Both the position numbers and the translations under genes were made by a program. A stretch of DNA of 64,000 nucleotides, from contig JAGQDJ010000077.1 of NCBI GenBank assembly GCA_022885665.1, positions 744,001 to 808,000 on the forward strand. Direction: 5' to 3'. The DNA comes from Triops longicaudatus. Lineage: Eukaryota; Arthropoda; Branchiopoda; Notostraca; Triopsidae. Shown one piece after another: positions 1 to 12,172 of this stretch (position 1 is its first letter; the number at the start of each line of letters is the position of its first letter). The notes beneath the pieces are model-generated. The model had not been told where the DNA came from, searched no databases, and saw nothing but the letters and a program-made list of their open reading frames with translations.

Positions 1-3000
1 AAACCTCAAGCATACAACTAGGTGAAAGTCTTTCTGAAACCACGATACGGTCTCCCCGCAGGAGATGCACCACGCGGGCGGAGAAAACCGAACATGAATC
101 GTTTTCACTAGCCAACAAACTACTCGATCTCATCCGTAGTTTACCGTACTGTACACATTCCAGACTTTCCTGGTCACACTTCGCTTCCGCTAATCAAAAG
201 TCCCTTGAAAATACACACTGATCCATCCTAATAGCTTCAGTTCTTTCTCATTCTCTCACTACATGCCAGAGCTCCCTATGATTCCCTATCGCCCCACGTG
301 CTTTCAGCCCCTTTTGAAAGCTAGCACAAAGCGCGTAGGTAAAACGAAGGCGGACGTTGCTTCAGTAGGCCAAACTTTTCTTTTCTTCGGCCCCCTGACC
401 CATTGCTACCTTCGTCTACAAATCCTGTTGACCTCGCTTTTGCTTTTACTCAAACCACGATGGACTCAATTGGGGATTTTTACGCCAATAAAAATGAAGG
501 TAAAGTTTTTCGTATTTGCGTTGCGGTAATTACGCCACTAGGGCAAGGAAAAGCGGGCAGCCATACAAGGCTTGGTGAAATGCACTCTTCCTTTTTGCAT
601 ATCCCCCTACGTACGTGCACACATGTTCGCGAAGACAACTTTCTAGCCGAAATGAACCCTGATCACGACTAAAAAACAAACGATCGCGGACCTCCGAAAG
701 GCTACAATCTTTAATAGCCAAGCTGAGACAGCTAATAAAAGCAGGAAGAGAAATACTAGGCCAGCAGCTCCAGGAAAAGACATAAAGGAAGTTGCAGTAT
801 AGGATTTGAGATGGCCTTGCTGATTCCAAACTGCCCAGTTTGAGCCCTTCCTTCTTTCTACCGGCCCACCGTAGTGATAATCAAGGCCATTTCGGAAAGC
901 TTTACCAGGCTTTGGCCGAACCAAATGCATGTAACAATATTTCCAGAGAAGGTTAGATACCCATTGTTTAAAAGGAAGAAAAATTTTAACGCGAAGGGTT
1001 TACCTCCATGCCTTATTAAGAACTCCCTTTTGCATTCCCAGTCCCGAAAGCTTCCCGAACATGAGACGGAAGCGCATCACCAGAGAAATGCCTACATCAA
1101 CAGGTTTATGTTTCAAATGCCCAAGATATCTTCTAGTGCTCAACGCGTTATCGGGTTTACGCTGTCTTAAGTCCAAAGGTACGACTCCGGGTGGTTTACG
1201 AGATAAAACGAGAGCGGGTCAAACGGAAACTATCTCTCTGGTTGATGAAATTTGCCCGGAGATCTTGAACGGCTTGAAACGTACTGTATTCCTCCCAAAG
1301 TAGCGTAAAGCTAGGATTGCGTCACGTGGCGTGATTCAACAGAATCCTTGAGATAACAAATCCCAATTGCAAAATTTGCATGACGTAGGAGGCAAAGACG
1401 CCCCAAAACATACGTCCTTAGGACAGATTAGGAACAGTTCTACATTTATAAGAAATATTCCTTAATCCCGGTGACAACGCGAGGACGTAATGAACTGTGA
1501 AATGAATGGTACGGTATAGGGGAAACCCGCTTAGCCTTGTACGAACATGTTTTAGCAAAATGCTGGCCCTGTGGGCGTACCGGAACTTGTTCAATATTTT
1601 CATGGCCTCGTCAAAACATTCGACTACTTAAAAAAGATACCCTCCCTTCCCCCATGGAGTTAAGCGACCCTGAAATTCGAACAGTTTTGCTCTTGCTGCC
1701 CTTTACGTGACAAACCACAAGTCCGGGCTTACTGGGTGCTATTAGATTGCGCCAAATGGATGATGAAGTATGTATGGGAAATTGGTTAGACTCGATTACT
1801 CACAACGAAACTGGGCTTCTTTTCCTGGCTTGTATTGTAGGCTGAAAGGCCGTACAAATATCGTAGTATTTTTTCCCCCCACGGTCCTGTAGGTCTTGTA
1901 GGTTCGAGGAATTGAAAATCATTCAGAGATGGTTCTACTTGGTTTTCTACGTCAAGTCTACGTCTTTAGCTTTCCCTTTCTTTTCACTATCTAATGCCGA
2001 GAGCCCACACTACTGTGACTCCCTTTCGACAACAGCGTTCTCTGCCGCAAGTTTTCGTTTAAGCTTCCCACTTGGCATTCCTGGTCAACGTTGAAGCGAA
2101 CGACAAAGTGGAGTGAAAAGCTGAGAAGGGAGTTTTGGAGGTGGGGGGGCATGGGGGCCTTTACTATCATTTCGAGTTCCCCTCAAGTACAAAACTGCCT
2201 GGCCCAACCTTCTCTGGACTCAGTTTACTACTACTAGTACTCCACAGCGGAGAAGTATCGCAGTTGTGTGCGTACTAGGCTACTCAACAGTTGAAAGAGA
2301 AAATTTGACAAAACCCGACACGGTGTGGCTGAAGAGTGCGTACTTTCTTGTAGTGAGCGAACATTTTGGAATATTGTACTGTGTATACATTTGGCCTTTG
2401 TGTGAAGTAAATGATATATAACAAGCGCCCTTTGAGTTGCTATTGAATGTCCACATTACCCTTTACGTTCGAGTTGGACGAAGAGTTCACTTGTCACACG
2501 GTAAGTTTTCTTTTCTGAAAATTCGGGGTTTTTCACTAGGGTTTTCGTGGAAAAGGTGAATTTGCTATCGACAATGAAAGTTTTAGGGTGGGAGTTAGCG
2601 AAGGCGAAAGCATTGAGTTGCACGGTATTTCGGTTATCGTAATACAAACGGGGAGATTCTAAGGGGCACATGGAAAAAAGGGAACAGCTTTCACCATAGC
2701 TCGGGGACAGATGAAACGTTCCGGGGCTTGTGTGTACCAAGTCCCGTGATGTTGAAAAAGAGCCATGGGCTTGCGTGGTTGATATGCAAGTTGGAACGCA
2801 GCCGACATGCGAGAAAAAATGAGCGCCAAGATCCGGCTTCCTTTATTTCAAGCTATTGTTCATCATTAACTCGACTTCTCTCTCGCCCTAATATGTTGCG
2901 AGAATGTTACGAATATTTGTTAATTCTCCGTGTAAATTTAGATAAGACGTTGAAACAACGGCGCGTAACAGACGATGGTTATCAGGCTTAACTCATATAT

Positions 3001-5011
3001 CAGGGCTAATACCGAAACACGTGACTCGGGTACACTTGTCCCCTACACAGTCGCTGCCAAATTTGTCTTCACGGCTAATGAAACTTGTGGAAGACAATGG
3101 GAAAGATTTTTGAGAAATTTCCGCATTGCCTCTTTTACGAATTTTATGCTGCCTTTCGCAAATTCCGGGGAAGCGTCCTCCGGCAACAGTTTTTCTTCAG
3201 AATTCTGCTTTCGCCCTCTCACGGGTTAAAGGGGCTATTCGACTTCTCCAGTCTCCCAGTAACACGTTCTCTACCATGCGAATGTGTCATTTCATTTTCC
3301 TTTTGATTCATCAGAAACAACGACTGAGTCATACATGTGTTTAGTAGGCAAGCAAGGGCAACAGAGGAAGTTGGTATTCAGCTTCACCGGGGTAATATGG
3401 GAAAATAACAAGGTCACGTTTTCACAACGGTCTAGTTGCGTCATTCGGGAAAAATCAAAGTCATTCGTTGCTTTGGCATAGATTCTCTCAACTAAACTAC
3501 CTAAATCGGGTCCTTTTCGACACTTGGAGCACGTCCTTTTATCAGCATACCAGGATTAAGGCAACTGTGTCCATTCAGACTCCTTTTTTCGTACTTTCAA
3601 GGACCCAATTTCATCAATTCCTTTGAGCTCAAGTTCCGGTTTGGAAAAGGCTACGACCTATGCAGTGGTCGAAATTTCAGTTCTTTTCTGTTGAGCGCGT
3701 GGTGTCGTCCCTGTTCCCTATTATAATCTCGATGCTCTCAATTCCACTGCATCGCAAGCTTTCTCTTCGCATCTTTCCCTTCGATCCGGTCTGCGTCCTA
3801 CTATGTTGCACTTGGGATTATAACACCACTATAAGATTTAATAGTTAAAGGCATATTTATTACTACCTAATAAGCTTTGTTTTCGGTAGCTGGGAATAAG
3901 CCTTCAGAATTAAATTTCAAATTTAATAAATTTGTCAACGTTTTCAAGATTTTGTCTGAAACTTCGATATTCGGTCCATCTTTTTTACTGAATAGAACAA
4001 AATCTGGTCTGGGTATTTCCCCAGTTCAGCAAATGAATTAATTTTTTGCTATGATTGCGTTTTAATCATGAGAATGAGGCGCTTGCGGTTTTTTGTTTTG
4101 CTAACCGAAAACGCATCCCGCTTTCTGGAAGGAAAGGTACCTTTTGTGGCTGAGCTACTTGGGAACTTGGTTTGATACCTGGTAGCCAACCAACCTCCTG
4201 ACCTACCTATGGCTTGTTTTTCTTTATGCGGCGCTACCATCCCCTTGCTGAACAAAGACCGCGTGGTTTCAATGCAAATTACAATATAAATATCATAATA
4301 GCTTTTGCTCCATAGTAAATATGTGATCGATCCCGTTTATTAACGCTATTTTTTCGGCATTTTAAACTTAAAACGCGTTAGGAGAATTACCTGAGTGAAA
4401 TCAATCAAAATTTGAACTTCACGCATAGTTTTTAAATCAAAATTTTTTATCGTATAATAACAAAGGGAGAAAGAGAGAAAAGAAGTGTAACGCTTAAAGA
4501 ACGCGAGCACCAAGAATCCCTTAGCACGCTGACGGCATGGTTAGCATACAGGGCCAGGCCTACTGACCCACTTGGCGAAAGAGGATGTTCCTTTTTCCCT
4601 TGGTGCTTCTTTCTCTTTAGCGTTGTTCTATACCTGTCGGGAATAGACAAGTTTTTGGTAGTTGGTGATCGTGGCTGGTTAGTTGGTAGTGTGCAGTGGT
4701 GACTTCGAGTGCCGAAAACTGCCCAATCTCTTGGTCAGTGAGGAAAGAGGAGCTACGCACCTCCTTTGAGTCGTTACCTAACAGCTTTCTAAAACGGTCC
4801 TAGAAAATGCGCCAAACTTTCATTGCCTCTCTCATCTAGGGTGCCACTTTAGTATTTACAGTGGACACGGGAGGATTGGTCTTTCTCGCCTGCTGCTACT
4901 CAATTCCAATTTCATTCCAATCCTGGACGGGAATTCAATTACAAGACTTGGTGTGAAACTCAAAGTGATTCCTTTCTAGTGCCGTTTCGAGTTTTATTGA
5001 ATTTTCCAAAA
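1..5011. other. No recognisable gene
   Basis: Only short open frames of 60-100 codons occur here, on both strands and overlapping each other. None has a family motif or a convincing chain of splice sites. The last few hundred bases probably include the 5' untranslated region and promoter of the TIS11-type gene that starts at 5012. I see no clear TATA box. No tRNA or tandem repeat was noticed. Confidence 0.5.
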
Positions 5012-8000
5012 ATGCCTTCTATGTTAACGCGTAGTAAATCCGTGCCACTGTCAACGCCAATCCCTAAACTTAGTGCAGTTTCTGTGACCCAAGATGATTT
5101 AGGTCAACGTCGTAGTGATGCTTGTGCAGCACTCCAGTCGGTAAGTTAGGATGACAAAACGCCTGAACCTGTGACAAATCCTTATGCCGTTAAGAGTCGT
5201 AACTCGCAAGCAAGCTGTTGGCTATTGTGATAATCTTTTTCAAGTGCTCGGAGTGAAAAAAAGTGCGACACTTGGTAGGTCTTTGCGATGGCAGAAGCAG
5301 GTGCAGTGTATGCAGCATCTTGCAGGAAGTGTCGTAGGCCTTTTTTTTGAACGAATTTGGAACGAAAACACCCAAGTGGTTTGGGGCTAACCGGTTTGTC
5401 TGCCAAGCTTTGCTACACTTTCGGGCCGAAAGGGTGCCACATAACATGCGGAACAGTAAACCATTACTCAATCTTCAAGGTGAACGAGTACCCTTTAGCG
5501 AGCATACTCCTTTTGTTTCCGCCATGATCTTTTTCTTCCTGTTTGGGGAAGCTTGAGTAAAGGAGTTGTCGCCTTAAAGTGTCCAAGGTCTTCCGGTTTA
5601 TTAAGGTCCGCTTTTCTCCGACTGAACGTGGGTTGCTAGCCAGTTTCCGAGTAGTTTTTTATGGCTTACGAGAAAAGATGGATACTGGGGTTCCGTTCAG
5701 TTTTTCCGTCTCTGCCAAGGTTATCCGGGAAAATGATATTGCGCGGGATGTAGATTGAGATGCGGATGCGCATAAGAGGCGTGTATGTGAGCTGGCCTTC
5801 TTATTTCAGTTTATGATGTGGACGTATTTTACACAGGGATTCCAAGATACAAGGCCATTGTGTCCTTCATGTGGCAAGGTTCCGACCTGTGCGTTTCTTT
5901 TCTTTCGTCAGGAACACATTGTCATTCTCGTAGATTGCAGTTGTGACGGTAAATAAGAAGCTATACAAATATGAATGCGCAAGTGTCGCGTTGTTGGTTT
6001 GACCCCGATTTTTCTCATCAATGTTCCTATGTGCAAGGCGTTTGCCAAACATTTCCCAATTTCACAGGGCGCTGTTTGCAAATAGAAAGTAGGTGGCTTG
6101 GAGTATCTCGTATAAAGGGTTCTGAAGAAGATAGGCCAGCTTTGAACAGAAAGGAAACGTCAAGTCTCTTCACGTGGTTCGGTCAAGGCTGATATTTCAT
6201 AAGTAGTGATAACCCTGTCCCGAAAAGTTGCGAAATAAGAGACGAAAGGAGATTTTAGCATACAAAGGGTCTTCTAGAAGTGTAAATAAATGACAGACAG
6301 ACAGTCAACATTTACTTGTGCAAATTTTTGGAACTTATTCTCGGTACGTCAACCTATTTCGAAACAAGTTAAAAGGAAAGGTATTTTGTTATAGAAGCCT
6401 TGCAAGTTTGTCGGGAAATGGAACGGTGAGGTAAATGCAGCATTATTAACAGAGAGGGGGACCACGCAGGGATAGTAGCTTGCACACCTGCTCAAGAGCC
6501 ACAAGTGTACCTCTTTTTGCGTATTGTAATATATTTTCGCTACCACACAAAGAACTTGACAGGTAGTATTATATCCCTCGACTTTACCCCCTCATCCCCT
6601 TAACGATTCTCTATGGGGAACATCGACAGTTGTCGACGATGGTTAATGAAATTGCTAGGCTAACTGACAGCTATCTGGGGAAGTCGGATGATACCTAATT
6701 TTAATACCAAATTAAAGAGATCTCTGAAATTGTTGTTAAAGCTGTATAGGCTAATAAAACATTGCCTAGTCTTCCAAAGTAAAACGTGTTTCATTATTTT
6801 CAGAATATTTTTCTTTTTAAAAGTCCCTTAATCGAAATATCTCGACCAGTATGCATAAGCCTGAGACCGTCGTACTTAAAATGTCGTACATGGGACATTG
6901 CAACTAAGTTGTCTTTGGCTTTTTGTTTTGTAGAGCATGGCGCCAGAACTGGATTCGAAAGCTGTGGGTTCTCAGTTACTCCACAAACCGCTGAGTCGGC
7001 GTAAATCCAACCCCATCTCCTCCATTCCAGAGTTTCAGTCCAACTGCACATCGCCTGCCTTGAGTTTGTCTGAAGACTTGGATCTCCTGTCCAGCCAACT
7101 GACGAACCAAGCCTTGTTACAACTCATGGTCCAAGCCTCTTTAGCTGAACAGCAAAAGCAGCGCAGCAGCAATTCAAGCCACCGAAAATTGGACCGATCC
7201 CACAGCGAACCTGTTGCGCCGCGTCCCTTGATCGGCAACAATGCCTTAGCAGGTGCCATTGCCGCTGCAGTTGCTGCTTCCAGCAACGGCACTAACGCTA
7301 CTAGCGCCATCAACGGTAATTCCAGTCGCTACAAGACCGAATTGTGCCGTCCGTTTGAAGAAAACGGCACGTGCAAATATGGTGACAAATGTCAATTCGC
7401 CCATGGTTTCCATGAGCTGCGTTCTCTCTCGCGTCACCCTAAATACAAAACCGAGCTTTGTCGCACCTTCCACACGATCGGCTTTTGTCCCTACGGCCCA
7501 CGGTGCCACTTTGTCCACAACGCGGAAGAAGCCCGGGCACACAACGCTAAACTCTCGGGTCACATGCCGCTTTCCCGCGCGGCTAGCACGGCACAGCGCA
7601 CGCTGCCCGTTAACCTGACTTCGCCTTCTCCTTCGGCTTTGCAACGAAACCTAAGCGGGCTCAACCACTTCGGCACCGGTTCCACGGCTGACTCGCCTTC
7701 GCCCTCGTCTTCGCTGAGCGAGTCCCCGACCGGCTCCAACTCGGGCTTCTTTAACGACGATACCTTCCTTAGCAACAGCAGCGCACTCCCCATGTCGCCG
7801 GGACCCATTGGCAGCGGGCCGACTACGGTCAAAGCTTCTACCACGGCATCGTCTTTCGGCTTCGGGACAGATTTTTCGGCGGCTTTCTTGAAGAAACAAT
7901 TGCAATCAAACAATCTGCGTCAACAATATCACTCGATGGGCGTGGGGTTCTCGCGAAGGCCTTTGTCGGACGCCGATAGTGATGATCATCTCCTGGCTCC

Positions 8001-8211
8001 CAATAACAGTTCGTCCAGCGTCTTATCTTCTTTCAAGTTACCCGGTTTGCAAACACCCTCGCCGGTGGATTCACTGGGATCCGATCTGGATAGTCTCAGC
8101 CTCTCTTCTGAAAGTCCTCCCCCTCCCGCAACTGTCTCCAGCCCCATGGAAACCTCGCGCAATTTGCGTTTGCCGATTTTCAGTCGTTTGTCGGAAGGTT
8201 TGACCAACTGA
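5012..8211 (+). CDS. ZFP36L: TIS11/ZFP36-family tandem CCCH zinc finger mRNA-decay protein
   Basis: Two coding exons, 5012-5140 and 6934-8211, predict 468 residues. Exon 1 ends TCG|GTAAGT and exon 2 follows TTTTGTTTTGTAG, both in phase 0. The family binds UAUUUAU elements in 3' UTRs and recruits CCR4-NOT to deadenylate the mRNA. Two CX8CX5CX3H fingers are seen: Cys181, Cys190, Cys196, His200 and Cys219, Cys228, Cys234, His238. Each is preceded by the family lead-in RYKTEL or KYKTEL. The C-terminal motif LRLPIFSRLS matches the NOT1-binding tail of animal homologues. The N-terminal half has a leucine-rich helix-like stretch (LDLLSSQL, ALLQLMVQASLAEQQ) and an Ala-rich segment; the region after the fingers is Ser/Pro-rich, as expected for a phosphoregulated protein. 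A single intron after a short first coding exon is the same plan as in vertebrate ZFP36L1. An internal start at ATG 6937 would lose only the first 44 residues and is the main alternative. Confidence 0.92.
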
Positions 8212-8673
8212 GTTCGGCAAAAGATTTCCTTTTTGTCTGCCCGGTTACCTTATTACGCCATCTCTTTTTAATTTTTTCTTTTGAAAATTCCGGAAAATTT
8301 TGCTAGACGTTCGCACGTTGTGCCAATACGGACAGAAATAGAGTTTGAGCGTTGATTATCTTGAGGCAAGATAGGAATTTTTCAGAGGTATCTGTACCGT
8401 GTTTCCTAAGGTTCAAAGAGAATTGAAAGGGTCCAAAAACAATGTAAGACATTTTTTTTTTGCAGGGCTTTGCTCGTTGTTTAATTTATGTTCTAAGCTC
8501 AACAACTGTGATACCCAAACCGAAAGTTGGCTTACGGCGACGTGATCCGGGGATTTTTGTTTCGGCTCGCGTACGAATCCTTGAGCGAGGAATTTAACAA
8601 AACAGAATATAACGTGAAAAGGTTTAAATCAGTGGCTACTGGGATTTTTTTTTAATCATGCGGGAGTATACCT

Positions 8674-8682
8674 TTATTTATG
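8674..8682 (+). promoter_or_regulatory. AU-rich element (UUAUUUAUG) in the TIS11 3' UTR
   Basis: TTATTTATG contains the exact UAUUUAU core bound by TIS11 proteins and matches eight of nine positions of the UUAUUUAUU nonamer. It lies about 460 bases after the stop codon. Another ATTTA lies near 8860 (ACTTATTTAAA). Vertebrate and fly TIS11 transcripts carry such sites and are self-regulated; the same is inferred here. Confidence 0.45.
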
Positions 8683-9621
8683 CAACAGCGCGCCGAGTTT
8701 TCCTTTTTTCGTGCTGCGAAATTTTTTCTTTCTGGCTGAATTATCTTTTTCTAGCATTGTGAATTTCCCAAAAAAATCCACAACAGAGTATTACGAAGAG
8801 CCACGGGAATGATTGCTTCAAAGTTATGCGATTGTGTGAACCATGTAAGCTAGTTAACTTATTTAAAATCGAGGAACGACGAGGAAGTTTATCATAATTT
8901 TGTACGTTTTAATTTATAACTTCGTTCTCTCCCCCTCACCCCCCTTTACGGTTTCCAAACAGAGAACTAACATTGCTTTCGGGCAACGGGGAGAAAGCTT
9001 AGGGAGGAAAAACGGAAAAATTACTACTATCCAAGGCAGGCCTGCAAGTTTGCAATATGTTTCTTTTTTCAGTTTCCCGCAGGGTTCAGTTTACTTTTTG
9101 TTTCCCTTCCATTGTTGTGTGTATGTCCCCTTAAATCAAAGCTAGATTACGATTGGGGGAGTACTGGTACATTTTTCATTTAATCTTCCTTAATTGTTTG
9201 ATAAAAACCTTGACAATTCTTGTGCCTTGTTCTTGTACCCCAAATTCAGGCAAAAGGCTACGGAAGCTAGTGAAGTTTCTTTTGGTTTCCTCATACTTCG
9301 TGAGTCGACCTTAAGTTTTCGTTCTCCAGATCTGTTTCTCCCAATACTTCCATATTTTAAGTACAGTAATATTCCCACCAAATACAAGAGTTGTATGTGT
9401 GTGTGCCTTCCAAAACAAGTCTGACTACAAAAGAAAGCTTGTTTCCCTCCTATTCTGTCCCTTTTTGTATTACGTTTAACTAAAATTGGGGAGTTTTCGT
9501 TTTCAGTTTTGTTCTCATTATCTCGACCTTGGCAAAACAGCAGCAGCGCGGCCCGTTTTCCAACCATGTTTCCCGTTATTGGTTTATTCATCAAAACTAT
9601 TTTTATGCTTGTGGTTTAGTA

Positions 9622-9627
9622 AATAAA
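9622..9627 (+). promoter_or_regulatory. Candidate polyadenylation signal AATAAA for the TIS11-type gene
   Basis: This is the first clear AATAAA I see after the stop codon at 8211. It implies a 3' UTR of about 1.4 kb, long but normal for this family. No cDNA evidence is available, so an earlier non-canonical signal is possible. Confidence 0.3.
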
Positions 9628-11457
9628 TTATACGTCTTATTCGGAAACGCTTGGCTTTGACTTCAATTGTGTACATAAACTATATTCTGCGCTCGTATCT
9701 TCGCATTCAAGAGCCTGTGCCAGTGCAAATATTGGGATGGAGAAACGTGCTCGCGACGGGAGACTCCCGGGGCCCTAGTTACTATTATGAACGGGTTACT
9801 TATCTTATCGAGAAACCGCCCGAAAGTTGAAGAGTTCAAAAGCTACAGTACTTGAGTGTTTATGGGAACTCTTATCGCGGTTTTTCGGTACTGTTAAGGG
9901 GCTACCCAGTTTTATCATTGCTCCGGCTGTTATCAGGCAGTTCCAGGCAAAACTTGGCTGCGTTTCGAGAAAGGAACCCATCACAACGCCAACTATTGTC
10001 TTGATCCAAATTATTTACAGACGTTTCTGAACGATTTTCCAAGATCCATGGCTGGTCAAAAGGTGCGAAACTGCGTGTTTCGATTCCAGCGGGAATTTTC
10101 TTGTGGTTACATACTCCAAGCGGAAAGTGATCCTCGCAATTGCTCTATCGCCGTGACATCATTTACGAGACCCATAAACATACTAAGCTAAACGTCAACA
10201 ACGCAGACAAATCTTGACTTGCGTTTTCGATAGCTGAAGCGTTAGGGGGCCTCTACTGTTTCATGTCTGTTCTAACAAAGGCCAAAAAGGCTTGTGAGAG
10301 ATTTATGCTAGGACTTGGATTACAACAGGAGAGAGCATTAAATCCTTCCCAAACTTGTGTGCAATACTAGGTCCCCTTTCAGAACCTCGCATGCTTTTTT
10401 GAACGGTACGGTTCTATAAGCTGTTTCGCCTTTCAGCCGAAGTATGCAGTCGCATAATGTCCATAGCCGCACCACATTTTGATAAATTATTTAACAGCAT
10501 ATCCCACACGGTTTCAGGAAGGCGGCCAAAGTTGTAGACGTGGGGCATTTTTTTATTACTATTTTTTTTTCGGTGGAAATACAACTCGCCTCGGAGAAGA
10601 GCGAAAGGATAAGAAAACTTTTCCCGGATGCTCCATACTAGAACCTCAAATACAGAGGATTTCCGACCTTAGATAAGCATAGCAACGATGCGATTCAAAA
10701 CCCGTAATAAGACCGGAAGTGCTATTATTTCTTCATTTGTCCTACACTCGCATCCGAAACAAGTAGGATAATCCAGAAAGAATGGCCTACGCCACCGATT
10801 TTTTTGTGCCCGGCCAGGCGCGAACTGGGCTGCAAGTCATGGGACGATTAGTGGAACCTGACACTACACCTTTTCAAGTAGCAAACCGTGATTACAGTAC
10901 ACGTTTCTCGTTTTAGGGCTAGCAAATCAATTTTTAACTTGTCAAAAGATTCGGAAGCTTTTGATATCTTTATTGCGTCGTACTATCCCAAAGTCTTCAA
11001 TTGATTAGATCGAAGACTGGGATAGTGAACCTTAGCACTAGATAAACAGGCTTTGTCGCTTCCACGTTTTCATAAGTCTTGCGATGCAAAAGACAAAGAA
11101 AAAAGCGCAGCAAGTCACTAGCGTGCTGAGACAAAGGAACAAACCCAAATTTGCTCGTTTCAAGCCAACATAGTATATGAGAGCTCATCTGATGGTGAGT
11201 ACAGCACAGTTAACATCCTCTCCAACGGATATCGGGTTTAAGTGACGTCCCCACCATCCCCTTGTCCCTTATTGCCGAAGTCCTCTTGTGAAGACCCAGA
11301 AAAGGAGAAAGGTGTTGCACAATCAAGTCCTCAAGAAACTCATTACGGACCCTTGATTTTTGTTTATGCTTTGAATAAAGAAGTTCCATAAATCTTCGAG
11401 CGTTTCGGAGTAATTTATTTTTACTTTTTATTTCTTGATACTAAGTGTGATTCCATA

Positions 11458-11697
11458 CTACATTGAAACTCGCTATAACGAAAGTCATCATGGAAAAAAA
11501 ATGCCTAAATTTAACCAAAAGTATAGTAATGCTGAAATAACGAATCATTAATGCGAGCTGACCGTTTTTAATGATTAAACAACTATTTTGTTCGACTATG
11601 AATTATTTATATTGAACGCATTTTCTGCCCATTTTCAACTTCTTTTAACCGACAACTTGTTACATAAAGGTTCGTTATAGCAAGAACGTGCTGTAGC
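11458..11697. mobile_element. Short non-autonomous DNA transposon (MITE-like), copy 1
   Basis: The left end reads CTACATTGAAACTCGCTATA and is mirrored at the right end by TATAGCAAGAACGTGCTGTAG. The element is about 240 bp and non-coding. The ends resemble those of four other copies in this window. The end sequence recalls pogo/Tigger-type elements, but that class assignment is from memory. Confidence 0.5.
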
Positions 11698-12135
11698 TAA
11701 AGCAGTGTAAACTATTTCGGATGAATGCGTTGTTCTCAGACCAAGTATTAACGGTGAGCTATTCAAGCCATTGCCTAATTCCCGGCGTGGCAACACATTC
11801 ATCAAGTTCTCGAACTGTGTGAAGTGTAGGATCATCTGTAACTGATTACTAGTACGAGCAGTTTCTGAGCTAAGAGGGGAGCTTGGGAACAGAATTCCTT
11901 CGTTACTAGGGTACTATATGACCGTTTATTTAGCAAATTCCGCCCGAGGTTGCCTGAAACTGCTTGCGTCGCAGATAGGGGAATTCACCGCGTGCTCAAC
12001 ACCCGAACGTCTGGGAATCAACAGGCTCGCTGAGATAGCAAACCACAACCAAATCTCCTTGCTCGCGGAAGTTGTGATCCATAGAAATGAAACAGATTTG
12101 GTGCACTAACATTAATGACTTCAAATTCTCTCTCT

Positions 12136-12172
12136 AAAAATAAAAATAAAAAATAATAAAAAAATAAAAAAG
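12136..12172. repeat. A-rich low-complexity tract
   Basis: A run of short A blocks broken by single T residues (AAAAATAAAAAT pattern). It has no coding potential. Confidence 0.8.

Noticed and set aside
7246..7913. Long antisense frames across the TIS11 coding exon
   Set aside because: They lie on the reverse of a strongly supported zinc finger gene with GC-rich codons, have no motif of their own and no splice context.
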